From Ferruginibacter sp. (GTDB lineage Bacteria > Bacteroidota > Bacteroidia > Chitinophagales > Chitinophagaceae): DNA of 48,506 nt. The position numbers were made by a program, and so were the translations under genes. Numbering within the stretch: the stretch's first letter is position 1; each line of letters opens with the position of its first letter. The notes beneath the pieces were generated by a model that saw only the letters and a program-made list of their open reading frames with translations, was not told where the DNA came from and searched no databases. The stretch spans positions 1-48,506 of the forward strand of contig JAURWD010000042.1 in NCBI GenBank assembly GCA_030655145.1. The letters are read 5' to 3'. Below, piece by piece: positions 8,936 through 17,930 of this stretch.

Positions 8936-10564
8936 ATGCAAGGACACTTCATTGATTTTATATTTCTCATCCTTATTATTTTAGCGTTGGTGATGTTTGC
9001 AAATAAGTTGCGCATCGCTTACCCGATCGTGCTGGTGTTGGGCGGCCTCTTGCTCAGTTTTACGTCTGCGTTTTCCGAAGTGGCGATCGACCCGGAGCTG
9101 GTATTTTTTATTTTTCTGCCGCCGCTTTTGTATGAAGCAGCCTGGCAAACATCCTGGAAACAATTCTGGAAATTCCGTCGTGTCATCACCAGCTTCGCGT
9201 TTCCCATTGTCATCATTACCTCCTGCGTGATCGCGTTTGTTTCGCAAGCATTTATCCCGGGCTTTACTCTCGCCCTCGGCTTTTTGTTGGGTGGAATCAT
9301 TTCTCCGCCGGATGCGATCTCAGCCACTACGATCATGCGCCAGGTGACCGTGCCCAAATCCATGGTAAGCATCATCGAAGGAGAGAGCCTGCTCAATGAC
9401 GCTTCCTCGCTCGTCATTGTTCGATTTGCTACAGCAGCAATTGTCACCAGCCAGTTTCATTTACAGGAGGCCTCGATCAATTTTGTCCTGGTCATCATTA
9501 TGGGTACGCTCATCGGGCTGCTGACCGCGTTGATCTTTTATGCCATTCATCGCTGGCTTCCCACCACAACGGGTATTGAAATTATTCTGACCCTGGTGGC
9601 TCCATATTGCATGTATTATTTCGCGGAGCATTTCGAATTTTCCGGTGTGCTTGCCGTCGTAAGTGGCGGATTATTTTTATCAAGCAAACGTCAGAGCATG
9701 CTCAATTACCGCAGCCGGATCGAAGCGGTAAATGTTTGGACCAGCCTCGTGTTTGTTATGAACGGCATTGTGTTTCTCATGATCGGTTTACAACTCCCGA
9801 TCATCACCAAACAGTTGGGATCCGTGAGTGTGGCTTCAGCAATTGGATACGGGCTTGGTATCTCCTTGGTACTGGTGGTCGCAAGAATGTTGTGCACTTT
9901 CGGCGCTGTTGTTTTCACAAAATTTATGAGCCGGTTCATCACCGTGGCCGATGCCAATCCCGGCTGGAAGGGCCCATTAATCCTCGGTTGGGCTGGTATG
10001 CGTGGGGTGGTATCACTCGCCGCAGCGTTGGCCATTCCGCTCACACTTCCAGGCGGTGAAGCCTTTCCGCACCGTAACCTGATCCTGTTTATCACTTTTA
10101 TTGTTATTCTCGTTACGCTGGTCTTCCAGGGATTAACGCTGCCCTGGCTCATTCGCAAAATAAACCCGGTCGACAAAAAGGCCATACCGGAACAAAAACA
10201 GGAGCTGATCATCCAGAAAAAACTGGCACAACTCTCTCACCAATACCTGCAGGAAAAATATGGAGAACAGCGAGACAGCAATGCACACCTGGATAATTTA
10301 CTTTCCCGTTTTGAACTTGACCTTAACCTGTATTATAAAATGCTGGATGACACCGATGGAGAGCAGGGGGCATCGCTGCGAAATCACCAGGGAGTTTATC
10401 TCGAGTTGTTGGACGAGCAACGCAGCCTGTTGGAAAAGATGAATCAGAAGGCTGAGTTTGAAGACGAACTCATTCGCAAATATCTTTCCCTTATTGACAT
10501 TGAAGAATACAAAGTGCGGGAGCGGCAGTTGATAGGGGAGATCAAAACCAATGATCCGCAGTAG
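8936..10564 (+). CDS. CPA1-family Na+/H+ antiporter
   Basis: An inner-membrane cation/proton antiporter of 542 residues. The first ~405 residues form about twelve hydrophobic helices. Family motifs include FFIFLPPLLYEAAW (start of the conserved core), GGIISPPDAISAT with Asp126, and EGESLLNDASSLV with Asn154-Asp155, the ion-binding pair of electroneutral CPA1 exchangers. LGWAGMRGVVSLAAALAIP matches the conserved Arg-containing helix. The remaining ~135 residues form a charged cytoplasmic tail rich in Glu, Lys and Gln that is probably helical and regulatory. Role: Na+ (or K+) extrusion and pH homeostasis. It is a single-gene unit with its own promoter-like site and a strong terminator directly after the stop. 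Confidence 0.93.
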   Translation: MQGHFIDFIFLILIILALVMFANKLRIAYPIVLVLGGLLLSFTSAFSEVAIDPELVFFIFLPPLLYEAAWQTSWKQFWKFRRVITSFAFPIVIITSCVIAFVSQAFIPGFTLALGFLLGGIISPPDAISATTIMRQVTVPKSMVSIIEGESLLNDASSLVIVRFATAAIVTSQFHLQEASINFVLVIIMGTLIGLLTALIFYAIHRWLPTTTGIEIILTLVAPYCMYYFAEHFEFSGVLAVVSGGLFLSSKRQSMLNYRSRIEAVNVWTSLVFVMNGIVFLMIGLQLPIITKQLGSVSVASAIGYGLGISLVLVVARMLCTFGAVVFTKFMSRFITVADANPGWKGPLILGWAGMRGVVSLAAALAIPLTLPGGEAFPHRNLILFITFIVILVTLVFQGLTLPWLIRKINPVDKKAIPEQKQELIIQKKLAQLSHQYLQEKYGEQRDSNAHLDNLLSRFELDLNLYYKMLDDTDGEQGASLRNHQGVYLELLDEQRSLLEKMNQKAEFEDELIRKYLSLIDIEEYKVRERQLIGEIKTNDPQ

Positions 10565-10570
10565 CTCATT

Positions 10571-10597
10571 TTCCCGGTTATTACCGGGAATTTTTTT
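10571..10597 (+). terminator. Rho-independent terminator after the antiporter gene
   Basis: Perfect 8-base stem TTCCCGGT / ACCGGGAA with a TATT loop, followed at once by seven T residues. It begins 7 bases after the antiporter stop codon. Confidence 0.9.
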
Positions 10598-11221
10598 GCT
10601 GGAAACGATAATACAATCGAGAATAGCCCACAGCATTTTTTATTCGGGACGTGTTTTTAAGCTTGCAGTTTTATGTTTTGTAATTATTGCGAATGCTATT
10701 TGAATCAGCTAAAATGTTTGTTACATTTAAGAGACGATTAAAACTTCAACGACTTTCTGAAAGGATTAACGATATTCTCCATTCCTGTTCAAAACTCTAT
10801 CCTTCTCTTCTTTCGTCGTTTAAATACAACAATAGTATCTAAAAGGATTGTTGATTTTCAAACATCATCCTAAACGGAATTAATCACTTACGGAGGCAGC
10901 AGCCTCACTACTTCAATTGTTCTAAGGTTGAATTTGTGCCAGGATTTTTCGGCGAGATGTCAATACAGCAGGGACGCGCCAACCGAATGCATCATTTGTT
11001 TCTTTTGCTTGGCTTAATGCGTATTACGCTTCACCCGGCTGCACAAGACCATCACTTTTTAGGTTGTTACATCATCCTTTAAGAAAAAACTATTCGGCCC
11101 GGGCTGGGCCTCCTTATCTCTGCAATTAATGCCAGTAACTACCACCGCCATTTATCGAATGTGCGGATGCTTACTCCTGGATATCTCATTAAGTTTTTGT
11201 ATTACCCTCAAAACAAATCTT
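10598..11221. other. Long intergenic region before the T9SS surface-protein gene
   Basis: More than 530 bases with no credible gene on either strand. Small symmetrical elements are visible: GAGGC-AGCA-GCCTC at 10893-10906, GCGTA-T-TACGC at 11019-11029 and GGCCC-GGGCT-GGGCC at 11096-11110. None is followed by a T-run. The long leader may carry the promoter and post-transcriptional control of the large surface protein, but I find no exact TAnnTTTG site. Confidence 0.4.
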
Positions 11222-14200
11222 ATGCTCCACTCATCACAGGCAACGACGGCAACCGCACAGTTAGCTCCTTACCCCCAACGGTATTTTACTTCATTGACAC
11301 GGTTACTTTTTCTATTCAATTTTTTCCTTGTTTCAAATGCTGCCATAGCCACTACCTACTATTCGCAGAGTACTGGCAACGCTAATTTGTTAAACACCTG
11401 GGGCACCAACGCCGATGGTACTGGCAGTAACCCGGGAAGTTTCAATGGGGTTGGAGATATTTTCATCTTGACGATTACATCCAACCTCACTACCTCCGCT
11501 CAGTGGACCGTCGGTGGTAATGCCACTGTGCAAATTTTAGGAACATTAACCACGGGCGGTAGTGTAACGATCGGCGGCATCCTGGTGGTTGCAGGCTCGA
11601 TTGCTGTCAACGGAGCGAATAATATATTCCGCGTGGACGGAACAGTTTCATTTACCAATCCATCGGCCACACAAGTAAGTCTTAGCGGCGCGGGGGCGGG
11701 AACTAACTTTACGCTGGGTGCCGGATCAGCTTTTAAAACAGTGAATGTAAATGGTGTATCGGGAGCAAATTGCTCTTTGCCTGCTGACAATAACACTCTT
11801 CATAAAAATATTGAATTTAGTCCCGGGACCAGTTTCGAATTCAATGGCCTTGCAGCTCAGGCAACCCTTGGACTACCCGGCACGCTTGACGATTTAACCA
11901 TCAATAACCCGGCGGGTGTCAACCTGAACAGCAGCACAAGAGTTACCGAAACCCTGAACCTGACAGACGGCGTTTTTGGAATCGGCGTCAACACCCTTAC
12001 CCTGGATAAAGGTTTCACCATGGCAACGGGTTCGTTGAGTGCAAGCGCGGGAACGGTTGACTATAATAAAAATTCAAATACTCAACCCGTTATTGCCACC
12101 AATTACAAGGACCTCATCTTTTCTAATTTCATAAAAAATCTTCCGTCCAGCGGAACCATTGGTATTTCGGGAACATTCACTACGGGAACAGCAACCGCAC
12201 ACGTCATTACAGGAAGTACCATCAACTTCAATGGAACGGCCGGACAAACCGTTCCCGCTTTTAACTACAATAACTTAACCATAACCAGCACCGTAGGCCG
12301 GGGAGTAATACTTTCCAACTTGGGTACAATTGGTGTTGCAGGTATTTTTTCGCCAAATACTTTGCTAACTAGTTACACCACCTTTGGAAGTACCGTAAAT
12401 TTTAACGGGGGTGCGCAAAACATTCCGGGATTAAATTATGGAAATATCAGCGCCACGAATACCGGCACCAAAACAATGTCAAATCCTGTTTTGGCGAGTG
12501 GAAACCTCGTGGTTACGAATGGTTCAGTCCTGGCTTTTAATGCTCCAAGCGGAGTTAGTCTCGGTGTAGCCGGGAGTATCACCGTGAACGCTGGTTGCGA
12601 AATCAACATCATTGATGTACCCAATGCCAAAACACACAACATTAATGTCGGAGGTAACCTGCAGGTAAATTCCACGGGTATTTTCAATATGGCGCAGGGC
12701 GATGACCGATGTCATGTAAACTTTACTGGTTCGGGAGATCAATTGGTGACTGGTGGATCCATCATTTTCTATAGTATTGGACTCAACAAAAGCAGCATCG
12801 CGAACAGGGTGGTGTGCTCAAACTCCGTAACCGTGGGTGGGCTAACTGGTGTTAACGATGCCATGACCTTTCCTGCAGGTACCTGGGAACAGACTGCCGG
12901 GACTATGAATTTTAGCGGGACAAACAGCCAGAACCTGTTTGGCGCAAGCGGGAGATTGTCCGTAACAGGAAGCGGCTCGGTGAATTTTGGTGGCAATGCG
13001 CTGATCTCGAATTTTAGTTTCCTGGTTAATACTTCCGGCACTGTAAATGTCGGCACCACGTCGAATTTGCTTCACCTCCGTTTCACAGGGAACATGCAGT
13101 TACAAGCAGGAACAGTAAATGTTTCGGGAAGGTTGTACAACGATGAATCAACCTTGTCCGTTTCCGGTGGTACCTTGAATATCAATACCAGCGGCATCAG
13201 CGTAATTAGTAATGCGTCCTTTGAAATGTCTGGCGGTGCAACCTTTTCAATGTCCAACGGAAATGTAGTTTTTCAAAATGCTAATAGCAGCACTGGGGGC
13301 GACTTGAAGATTGTGGCTGGGGGAACTAAATCTATCACCGGTGGAAACTTCCAGTTTGGAAATGCTTTAACCAGCCCGGCACAGGTAATTAAAATAAATA
13401 CGCCTATCCCGCTTTTTAATTGCACAATTGGCGCTACGAATAATATAACAGGCCAACTACTAAACCCGCTAACCGTCAATAATAATTTCGCCATGCTGGG
13501 CGGCGCGTTTGATGCTAACGGGCATGCCACCACGATAACGGGAACAACAACCATTAATGCAGGAAATTATTTGGCAAAAACTGCCTTGCAATCGTTGAAT
13601 GGTGGGTTGTTGATAGCAGGCGGAAACCTTACCGGGGCTTCCGGGGATATCACCGTAACAAATATGACTCTAAGTAGCGGCACGCTGCTGGCCCCTTCAG
13701 GGATTTTCTCTGTGTCGGGCCACTGGACAAAAACTGCAGGAACTTTTACACCTGGAGCTAACACCGTAACGTTTAGTTCGGCGACTCTTCAAAACCTGGC
13801 TTCAGGAGGCAGCCCGTTCTTCAATATTTCACATACGGGCGCCGGCACTTTGAAACTTATGACGGATCCTTTAACCACCAACGGAACATTCACAAATTCG
13901 ACAGGGATCGTGGATGCCAATGGGATAGCACATACGATAAATGGAATTACGACGATCAGTGCAGGAGGGTACGAGGCAAGAACCGCAACCCAGTTTCTCA
14001 ACGGCGGGTTAACGCTTTCCGGTGGTTTTTTTGCAGGTGCAACCGGGCAGGTAGATATAGGTGGGGCGGGACTTCAACTCACCGCGGGAACGTTCACCGC
14101 CCCGTCGGGGGAATGCAATATTTATGGAAACTGGAGCAAGACCGGCGGCGCCTTTGACGCGGGATTGAACACGATCCGCTTTACTTCTCCATCCCTGCAA

Positions 14201-17200
14201 ACCCTGGATGCCGGTGGTAGCCCTTTTAATCACCTGGTGCACACATCGGGTGGAACCCTGCAATTGGTTACGAGCGACCTGGTCGTAAATGGAAATTTGT
14301 TAAATGAGCAGGGGATCTTCAACGCCAATGGAAGAACGATTACCCTCGCAGGCGACTGGACGAACAATGCGGGATTTGTTCATGGTGGCGGCGAAACTAT
14401 TTTTTCCGGCGCTGGCAACCAGTTTATCCGCGGAACCAACACGACAAACTTCGGAAGTTTTACAACAGATAAACAAACCGGCGAGATTGTTCTTGAAACG
14501 GATATCGATGTGGATGGTGCATTGGCTTTAACGAATGGGATCATCAACGCGGGTCTCAATAGCAAGATCATCACCATCGGGGCATTGGGCTCGGCCGGTG
14601 TTGGCAGTAATACCTCCCACGTAAGCGGCAAACTCGCCCATACTTTTAATGCGACTTCTTCTAAAAATTTTCCGGTGGGTAAGGAAGGCAAATGGAGACC
14701 GGTCAGCATCAATCTTACCAGCCTGGATAATCCACCAACTGTTGTAAGCGTGGACCAGGTGGAAGCCATGTTTACGGGCAGCTTACCGCCCTATACAACG
14801 GTGCCGAATGCACGCTATTGGATCATCTCTTCTACCGGGGGATCCGGTCATGTTTATAACCTCACGGTTGACGGGACCGATTATGTTCCGGGTGTTTCAG
14901 CGCAAACCGTTATTCTAAAAGATAATGGGGCAACAAGCTTTTATGAAGCGACTTTTTCTGCCCCGAACTATACTGCCCAAAACATCAGCGGCTTCAGCAA
15001 TTTTGCGCTGGCCTGGCAGTGTAATCCACCAACAATTGACGCCCAACCTGTATCACCACCCCCTGTTTGTACGGGGAACGGCGTACGCCAGTTCAATGTA
15101 GCCGCGTCCGGGCAGGGCAGCACCGCCTTCGTGTATCAATGGCAACAAAGTACTACAGGACCAGGTGGCGTCTTCGCAGATATCACGGACGATGCTGTAT
15201 ATTCCGGAACAACTACCAATATCTTAACGCTAACCAACCCGCTGGTCGAATTGAATGGATATGCCTACCGGGTAGTGATCGACCGTCCCTGTGGCACGAG
15301 TACAACTTCTGATGGTACTGCGACACTCATCGTGTATACACCACCGGTAGTTACAACCAATCCTGTGAGTGAAATTAAATGTCCTGGTGACGTTGTTAAC
15401 TTTGTCGCTACTGCCAGCGGTACACCTCAACCTTCCGTGCAATGGCAGGTAAGCACCGACGATGGTGAAACTTTTGCGGACATGCCAGGCGAAACGAATA
15501 GCAACCTAACGTTTTCGGTTAGTGCCATCCAAAATGACAACCAGTATCGCGCTCTATTTACCAATCTCTGCGGAACGGAAACCTCGACGATCGCCAGCCT
15601 GACACTTACTCAATACACTATTTCGGCAACAGCCGGCACAAATGGTATCATTGCCCCGAATGGGCCGACAACAGTCAACTGTGGGGCCAACCAAAGTTTC
15701 ACCATCACCCCGGCTCAATGCCATCAGATTGCAGACGTAGTGGTTGATGGTATTTCGGTAGGACCGGTGTTTGGGTATGTATTTTCTAACGTTCGGCAAG
15801 ATCATACCATCAGCGCAAGCTTTGCGATCAAGACATACAACATCACCGCAGCCGCGGGTGCAAATGGGAGCATCAACCCGAATGGCTCAACCGCGGTAAA
15901 CTGTGGAACATCGCAAAGCTTCACCATCACTCCGGACGAATGTTATCACATTACAGATGTAGTGGTAGATGGTGTGTCGGTGGGGGCTTTGTCCATATAT
16001 GAATTTATTAATGTAAGGACTCCTCACCAAATCAGCGCATTCTTTGCGCTCAACACCTATACGATCACGGCGACAGCCGGGGCAAATGGGAGCATTGTGC
16101 CGAATGGCCCGACCGCCGTCGACTGTGGCTCATTCCAGGGTTTCACCATCACCCCGGCTGATTGCTATCGCATTGCAGATGTACTGGTGGATGACGTATC
16201 AGTGGGCGCGGTGGCTTTTTATGAATTTTCAGATGTTAATGCAAATCATACCATCAACGCAATCTTTGCGAGCAACACGAACACCATCACTGCAACAGCC
16301 GGCGAAAATGGCAGCATTGCCCCGAATGGCGGGACTACGGTGAATTGTGGGTCAAATCAAAGCTTCACCATTACCCCGGATCCGTGCTATCAAATTGCAG
16401 ATGTACTGGTTGATAATATTTCAGTAGGTCCCGTGTTTGGATATACTTTTTCTGATGTTCGGCAAGATCATACCATCAGCGCAAGCTTCGCGATCAAGAC
16501 CTACAACATCACGGCCACAGCCGGTTCCAACGGAACGATCAACCCGGCAGGTATAACGGTTGTGAATTGTAATGCGTCGCAGCAGTATACGATAACCGCT
16601 GCTCCAAACTTTCACATCCTGGATGTATTGGTTGATGGAGTAAGCAATCCGGGAGCGATCAGCTCGGGTACCTACACTTTTTCTTTTGTTCAAGTGACAC
16701 ATACGATCTCCGCAACCTTTGCAGCCAATAACAATCCGTGCATCCCAACGATCACAGCAAGTGGCCCACTGAGTTTGTGTCCAGGGAACGATGTTGTATT
16801 GACTTCTTCGGTGGCTTTATCTTACCAGTGGTACCGGAATAATGTTGCGATCAAAAAAGCAACCAAACAAAGCGTTACCGCAACAGAATCGGGGAGTTAC
16901 CATGTTGTTGCCAGGGTCAGTACGGCCTGCGGTTTGGTTTCATCCGACCAGGTGACAGTAACAATTTCATCCGGCACTCCGGACTTAGTGACCATTGCGG
17001 ATGCATACACCAATAACAACAATCCGCAGGGCGTGCGCCCCAACAAGATCTACAAAAGCTTCTTGCCAGCCTATAGCAGTTTAACGCTTGTTGCCAATGC
17101 AAGCGGGAGCGGTTTAGTTTATTCCTGGAAAAACGCGGGCAACCAACTCGTTGGTTCTACTGCAAGTCTGCAGGTAACCGTGGCCGGTAGTTACACCGTG

Positions 17201-17674
17201 TACGTCTCGAACAGTAGTGGTTGCCAGGGAGTCGCGTCGAAAACCGTAGCATTAATAGATGTTAAATGCGGTGGAAGCAAAGTGCAGGTTTGCAACAGCA
17301 ACGTGACTCAATGCGTAACGAGTGCGCAGGCGCAGACCCTGCTAACACAGGGAGCCTTCTTAGGTGCGTGTACAGAACAGTCCTTGATTTCAAGAAGCCA
17401 GCCTGCCAGCACAGATCTGTTAGTGAATGATTTGCAAGTGAGGTCATATCCAAATCCAGCTTCCAGTTATTTTACTTTATTAATTAAGAGTATTCGCACT
17501 GAAAAAGTACAAGTTAGGATCGTTGACCTTCTCGGCAGGCAGTTGGAAACACACACCACGGCTCCAAACAGCACGATCAAAATCGGGCAGCGATTCATGC
17601 CGGGAGTGTATATGGCGGAGATACGGCAAGGCAAAACCCGGAAAATTGTACCGCTGTACAAACTGGGCAATTGA
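11222..17674 (+). CDS. Giant repeat-rich surface protein with T9SS type A sorting domain
   Basis: A secreted or cell-surface protein of about 2150 residues. An upstream in-frame ATG at 11129 exists, but the one at 11222 places the hydrophobic signal (LLFLFNFFLVSNAAIA) nearer the N-terminus, so I prefer it. Roughly the first 1200 residues are Gly/Thr/Asn-rich beta-strand repeats of the hemagglutinin or beta-helix kind, including units of 134-136 residues with DANGxAxTI and SGGSPFF/DAGGSPFN motifs. Two Cys-containing Ig-like modules follow (15017-15610), then five InlB-B-like repeats of 74 residues (15614-16729), then two more Ig-like modules. The C-terminal ~85 residues (SYPNPASSYFTLLI, VRIVDLLGRQLE, GVYMAEIRQGKTRKIVPL) are a type A T9SS sorting signal. 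Likely role: adhesion, gliding or biofilm matrix. No enzymatic domain is recognisable. Confidence 0.88.
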   Translation: MLHSSQATTATAQLAPYPQRYFTSLTRLLFLFNFFLVSNAAIATTYYSQSTGNANLLNTWGTNADGTGSNPGSFNGVGDIFILTITSNLTTSAQWTVGGNATVQILGTLTTGGSVTIGGILVVAGSIAVNGANNIFRVDGTVSFTNPSATQVSLSGAGAGTNFTLGAGSAFKTVNVNGVSGANCSLPADNNTLHKNIEFSPGTSFEFNGLAAQATLGLPGTLDDLTINNPAGVNLNSSTRVTETLNLTDGVFGIGVNTLTLDKGFTMATGSLSASAGTVDYNKNSNTQPVIATNYKDLIFSNFIKNLPSSGTIGISGTFTTGTATAHVITGSTINFNGTAGQTVPAFNYNNLTITSTVGRGVILSNLGTIGVAGIFSPNTLLTSYTTFGSTVNFNGGAQNIPGLNYGNISATNTGTKTMSNPVLASGNLVVTNGSVLAFNAPSGVSLGVAGSITVNAGCEINIIDVPNAKTHNINVGGNLQVNSTGIFNMAQGDDRCHVNFTGSGDQLVTGGSIIFYSIGLNKSSIANRVVCSNSVTVGGLTGVNDAMTFPAGTWEQTAGTMNFSGTNSQNLFGASGRLSVTGSGSVNFGGNALISNFSFLVNTSGTVNVGTTSNLLHLRFTGNMQLQAGTVNVSGRLYNDESTLSVSGGTLNINTSGISVISNASFEMSGGATFSMSNGNVVFQNANSSTGGDLKIVAGGTKSITGGNFQFGNALTSPAQVIKINTPIPLFNCTIGATNNITGQLLNPLTVNNNFAMLGGAFDANGHATTITGTTTINAGNYLAKTALQSLNGGLLIAGGNLTGASGDITVTNMTLSSGTLLAPSGIFSVSGHWTKTAGTFTPGANTVTFSSATLQNLASGGSPFFNISHTGAGTLKLMTDPLTTNGTFTNSTGIVDANGIAHTINGITTISAGGYEARTATQFLNGGLTLSGGFFAGATGQVDIGGAGLQLTAGTFTAPSGECNIYGNWSKTGGAFDAGLNTIRFTSPSLQTLDAGGSPFNHLVHTSGGTLQLVTSDLVVNGNLLNEQGIFNANGRTITLAGDWTNNAGFVHGGGETIFSGAGNQFIRGTNTTNFGSFTTDKQTGEIVLETDIDVDGALALTNGIINAGLNSKIITIGALGSAGVGSNTSHVSGKLAHTFNATSSKNFPVGKEGKWRPVSINLTSLDNPPTVVSVDQVEAMFTGSLPPYTTVPNARYWIISSTGGSGHVYNLTVDGTDYVPGVSAQTVILKDNGATSFYEATFSAPNYTAQNISGFSNFALAWQCNPPTIDAQPVSPPPVCTGNGVRQFNVAASGQGSTAFVYQWQQSTTGPGGVFADITDDAVYSGTTTNILTLTNPLVELNGYAYRVVIDRPCGTSTTSDGTATLIVYTPPVVTTNPVSEIKCPGDVVNFVATASGTPQPSVQWQVSTDDGETFADMPGETNSNLTFSVSAIQNDNQYRALFTNLCGTETSTIASLTLTQYTISATAGTNGIIAPNGPTTVNCGANQSFTITPAQCHQIADVVVDGISVGPVFGYVFSNVRQDHTISASFAIKTYNITAAAGANGSINPNGSTAVNCGTSQSFTITPDECYHITDVVVDGVSVGALSIYEFINVRTPHQISAFFALNTYTITATAGANGSIVPNGPTAVDCGSFQGFTITPADCYRIADVLVDDVSVGAVAFYEFSDVNANHTINAIFASNTNTITATAGENGSIAPNGGTTVNCGSNQSFTITPDPCYQIADVLVDNISVGPVFGYTFSDVRQDHTISASFAIKTYNITATAGSNGTINPAGITVVNCNASQQYTITAAPNFHILDVLVDGVSNPGAISSGTYTFSFVQVTHTISATFAANNNPCIPTITASGPLSLCPGNDVVLTSSVALSYQWYRNNVAIKKATKQSVTATESGSYHVVARVSTACGLVSSDQVTVTISSGTPDLVTIADAYTNNNNPQGVRPNKIYKSFLPAYSSLTLVANASGSGLVYSWKNAGNQLVGSTASLQVTVAGSYTVYVSNSSGCQGVASKTVALIDVKCGGSKVQVCNSNVTQCVTSAQAQTLLTQGAFLGACTEQSLISRSQPASTDLLVNDLQVRSYPNPASSYFTLLIKSIRTEKVQVRIVDLLGRQLETHTTAPNSTIKIGQRFMPGVYMAEIRQGKTRKIVPLYKLGN
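15614..16729 (+). repeat. Five tandem InlB-B-like repeats of 222 bases inside the surface-protein gene
   Basis: Units begin at 15614, 15836, 16058, 16280 and 16502, each 74 codons, in frame. The shared pattern is xYxITATAGxNGxIxPNG, then VNCGxxQSFTITP, a Cys-containing stretch, DVLVDGxSVG and HTISAxFA. The fifth is the most divergent (NCNASQQYTI). Unit 1 and unit 4 are much closer to each other than to units 2 and 3. Confidence 0.85.
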
Positions 17675-17716
17675 TGATCCGGCATAGTCAACAATAAATC
17701 CTCCCTTTTAAAAAAG

Positions 17717-17749
17717 CGGGCGGCAGCGATAAACTGTCGCCTGTTTTTT
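17717..17749 (+). terminator. Terminator after the T9SS surface-protein gene
   Basis: A 10-base stem, CGGGCGGCAG with CTGTCGCCTG including two G-T pairs, and a 7-base loop, followed by six T residues. A run of A residues precedes the stem, so it could also work on the other strand. Confidence 0.8.
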
Positions 17750-17930
17750 GTAGACTCTCGTTAAGGTATTTCCGGGGATGAGGTTGAATCATCTTGAGGA
17801 CGGAGCACCAGCAACTCCCGCCTTTACCCTCCATCCCAAATTTTCTAAACCCATTTGCTGGTTATTAGCCCTAAAGAAAATAGCTTTAGGCCATCCTGCA
17901 AAGGAACTTTTTATCATTTAACTACCAACA

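Noticed and set aside
10893..10906. Hairpin GAGGC-AGCA-GCCTC in the leader of the surface-protein gene
   Set aside because: A 5-base stem is expected by chance in a region this long; no T-run.
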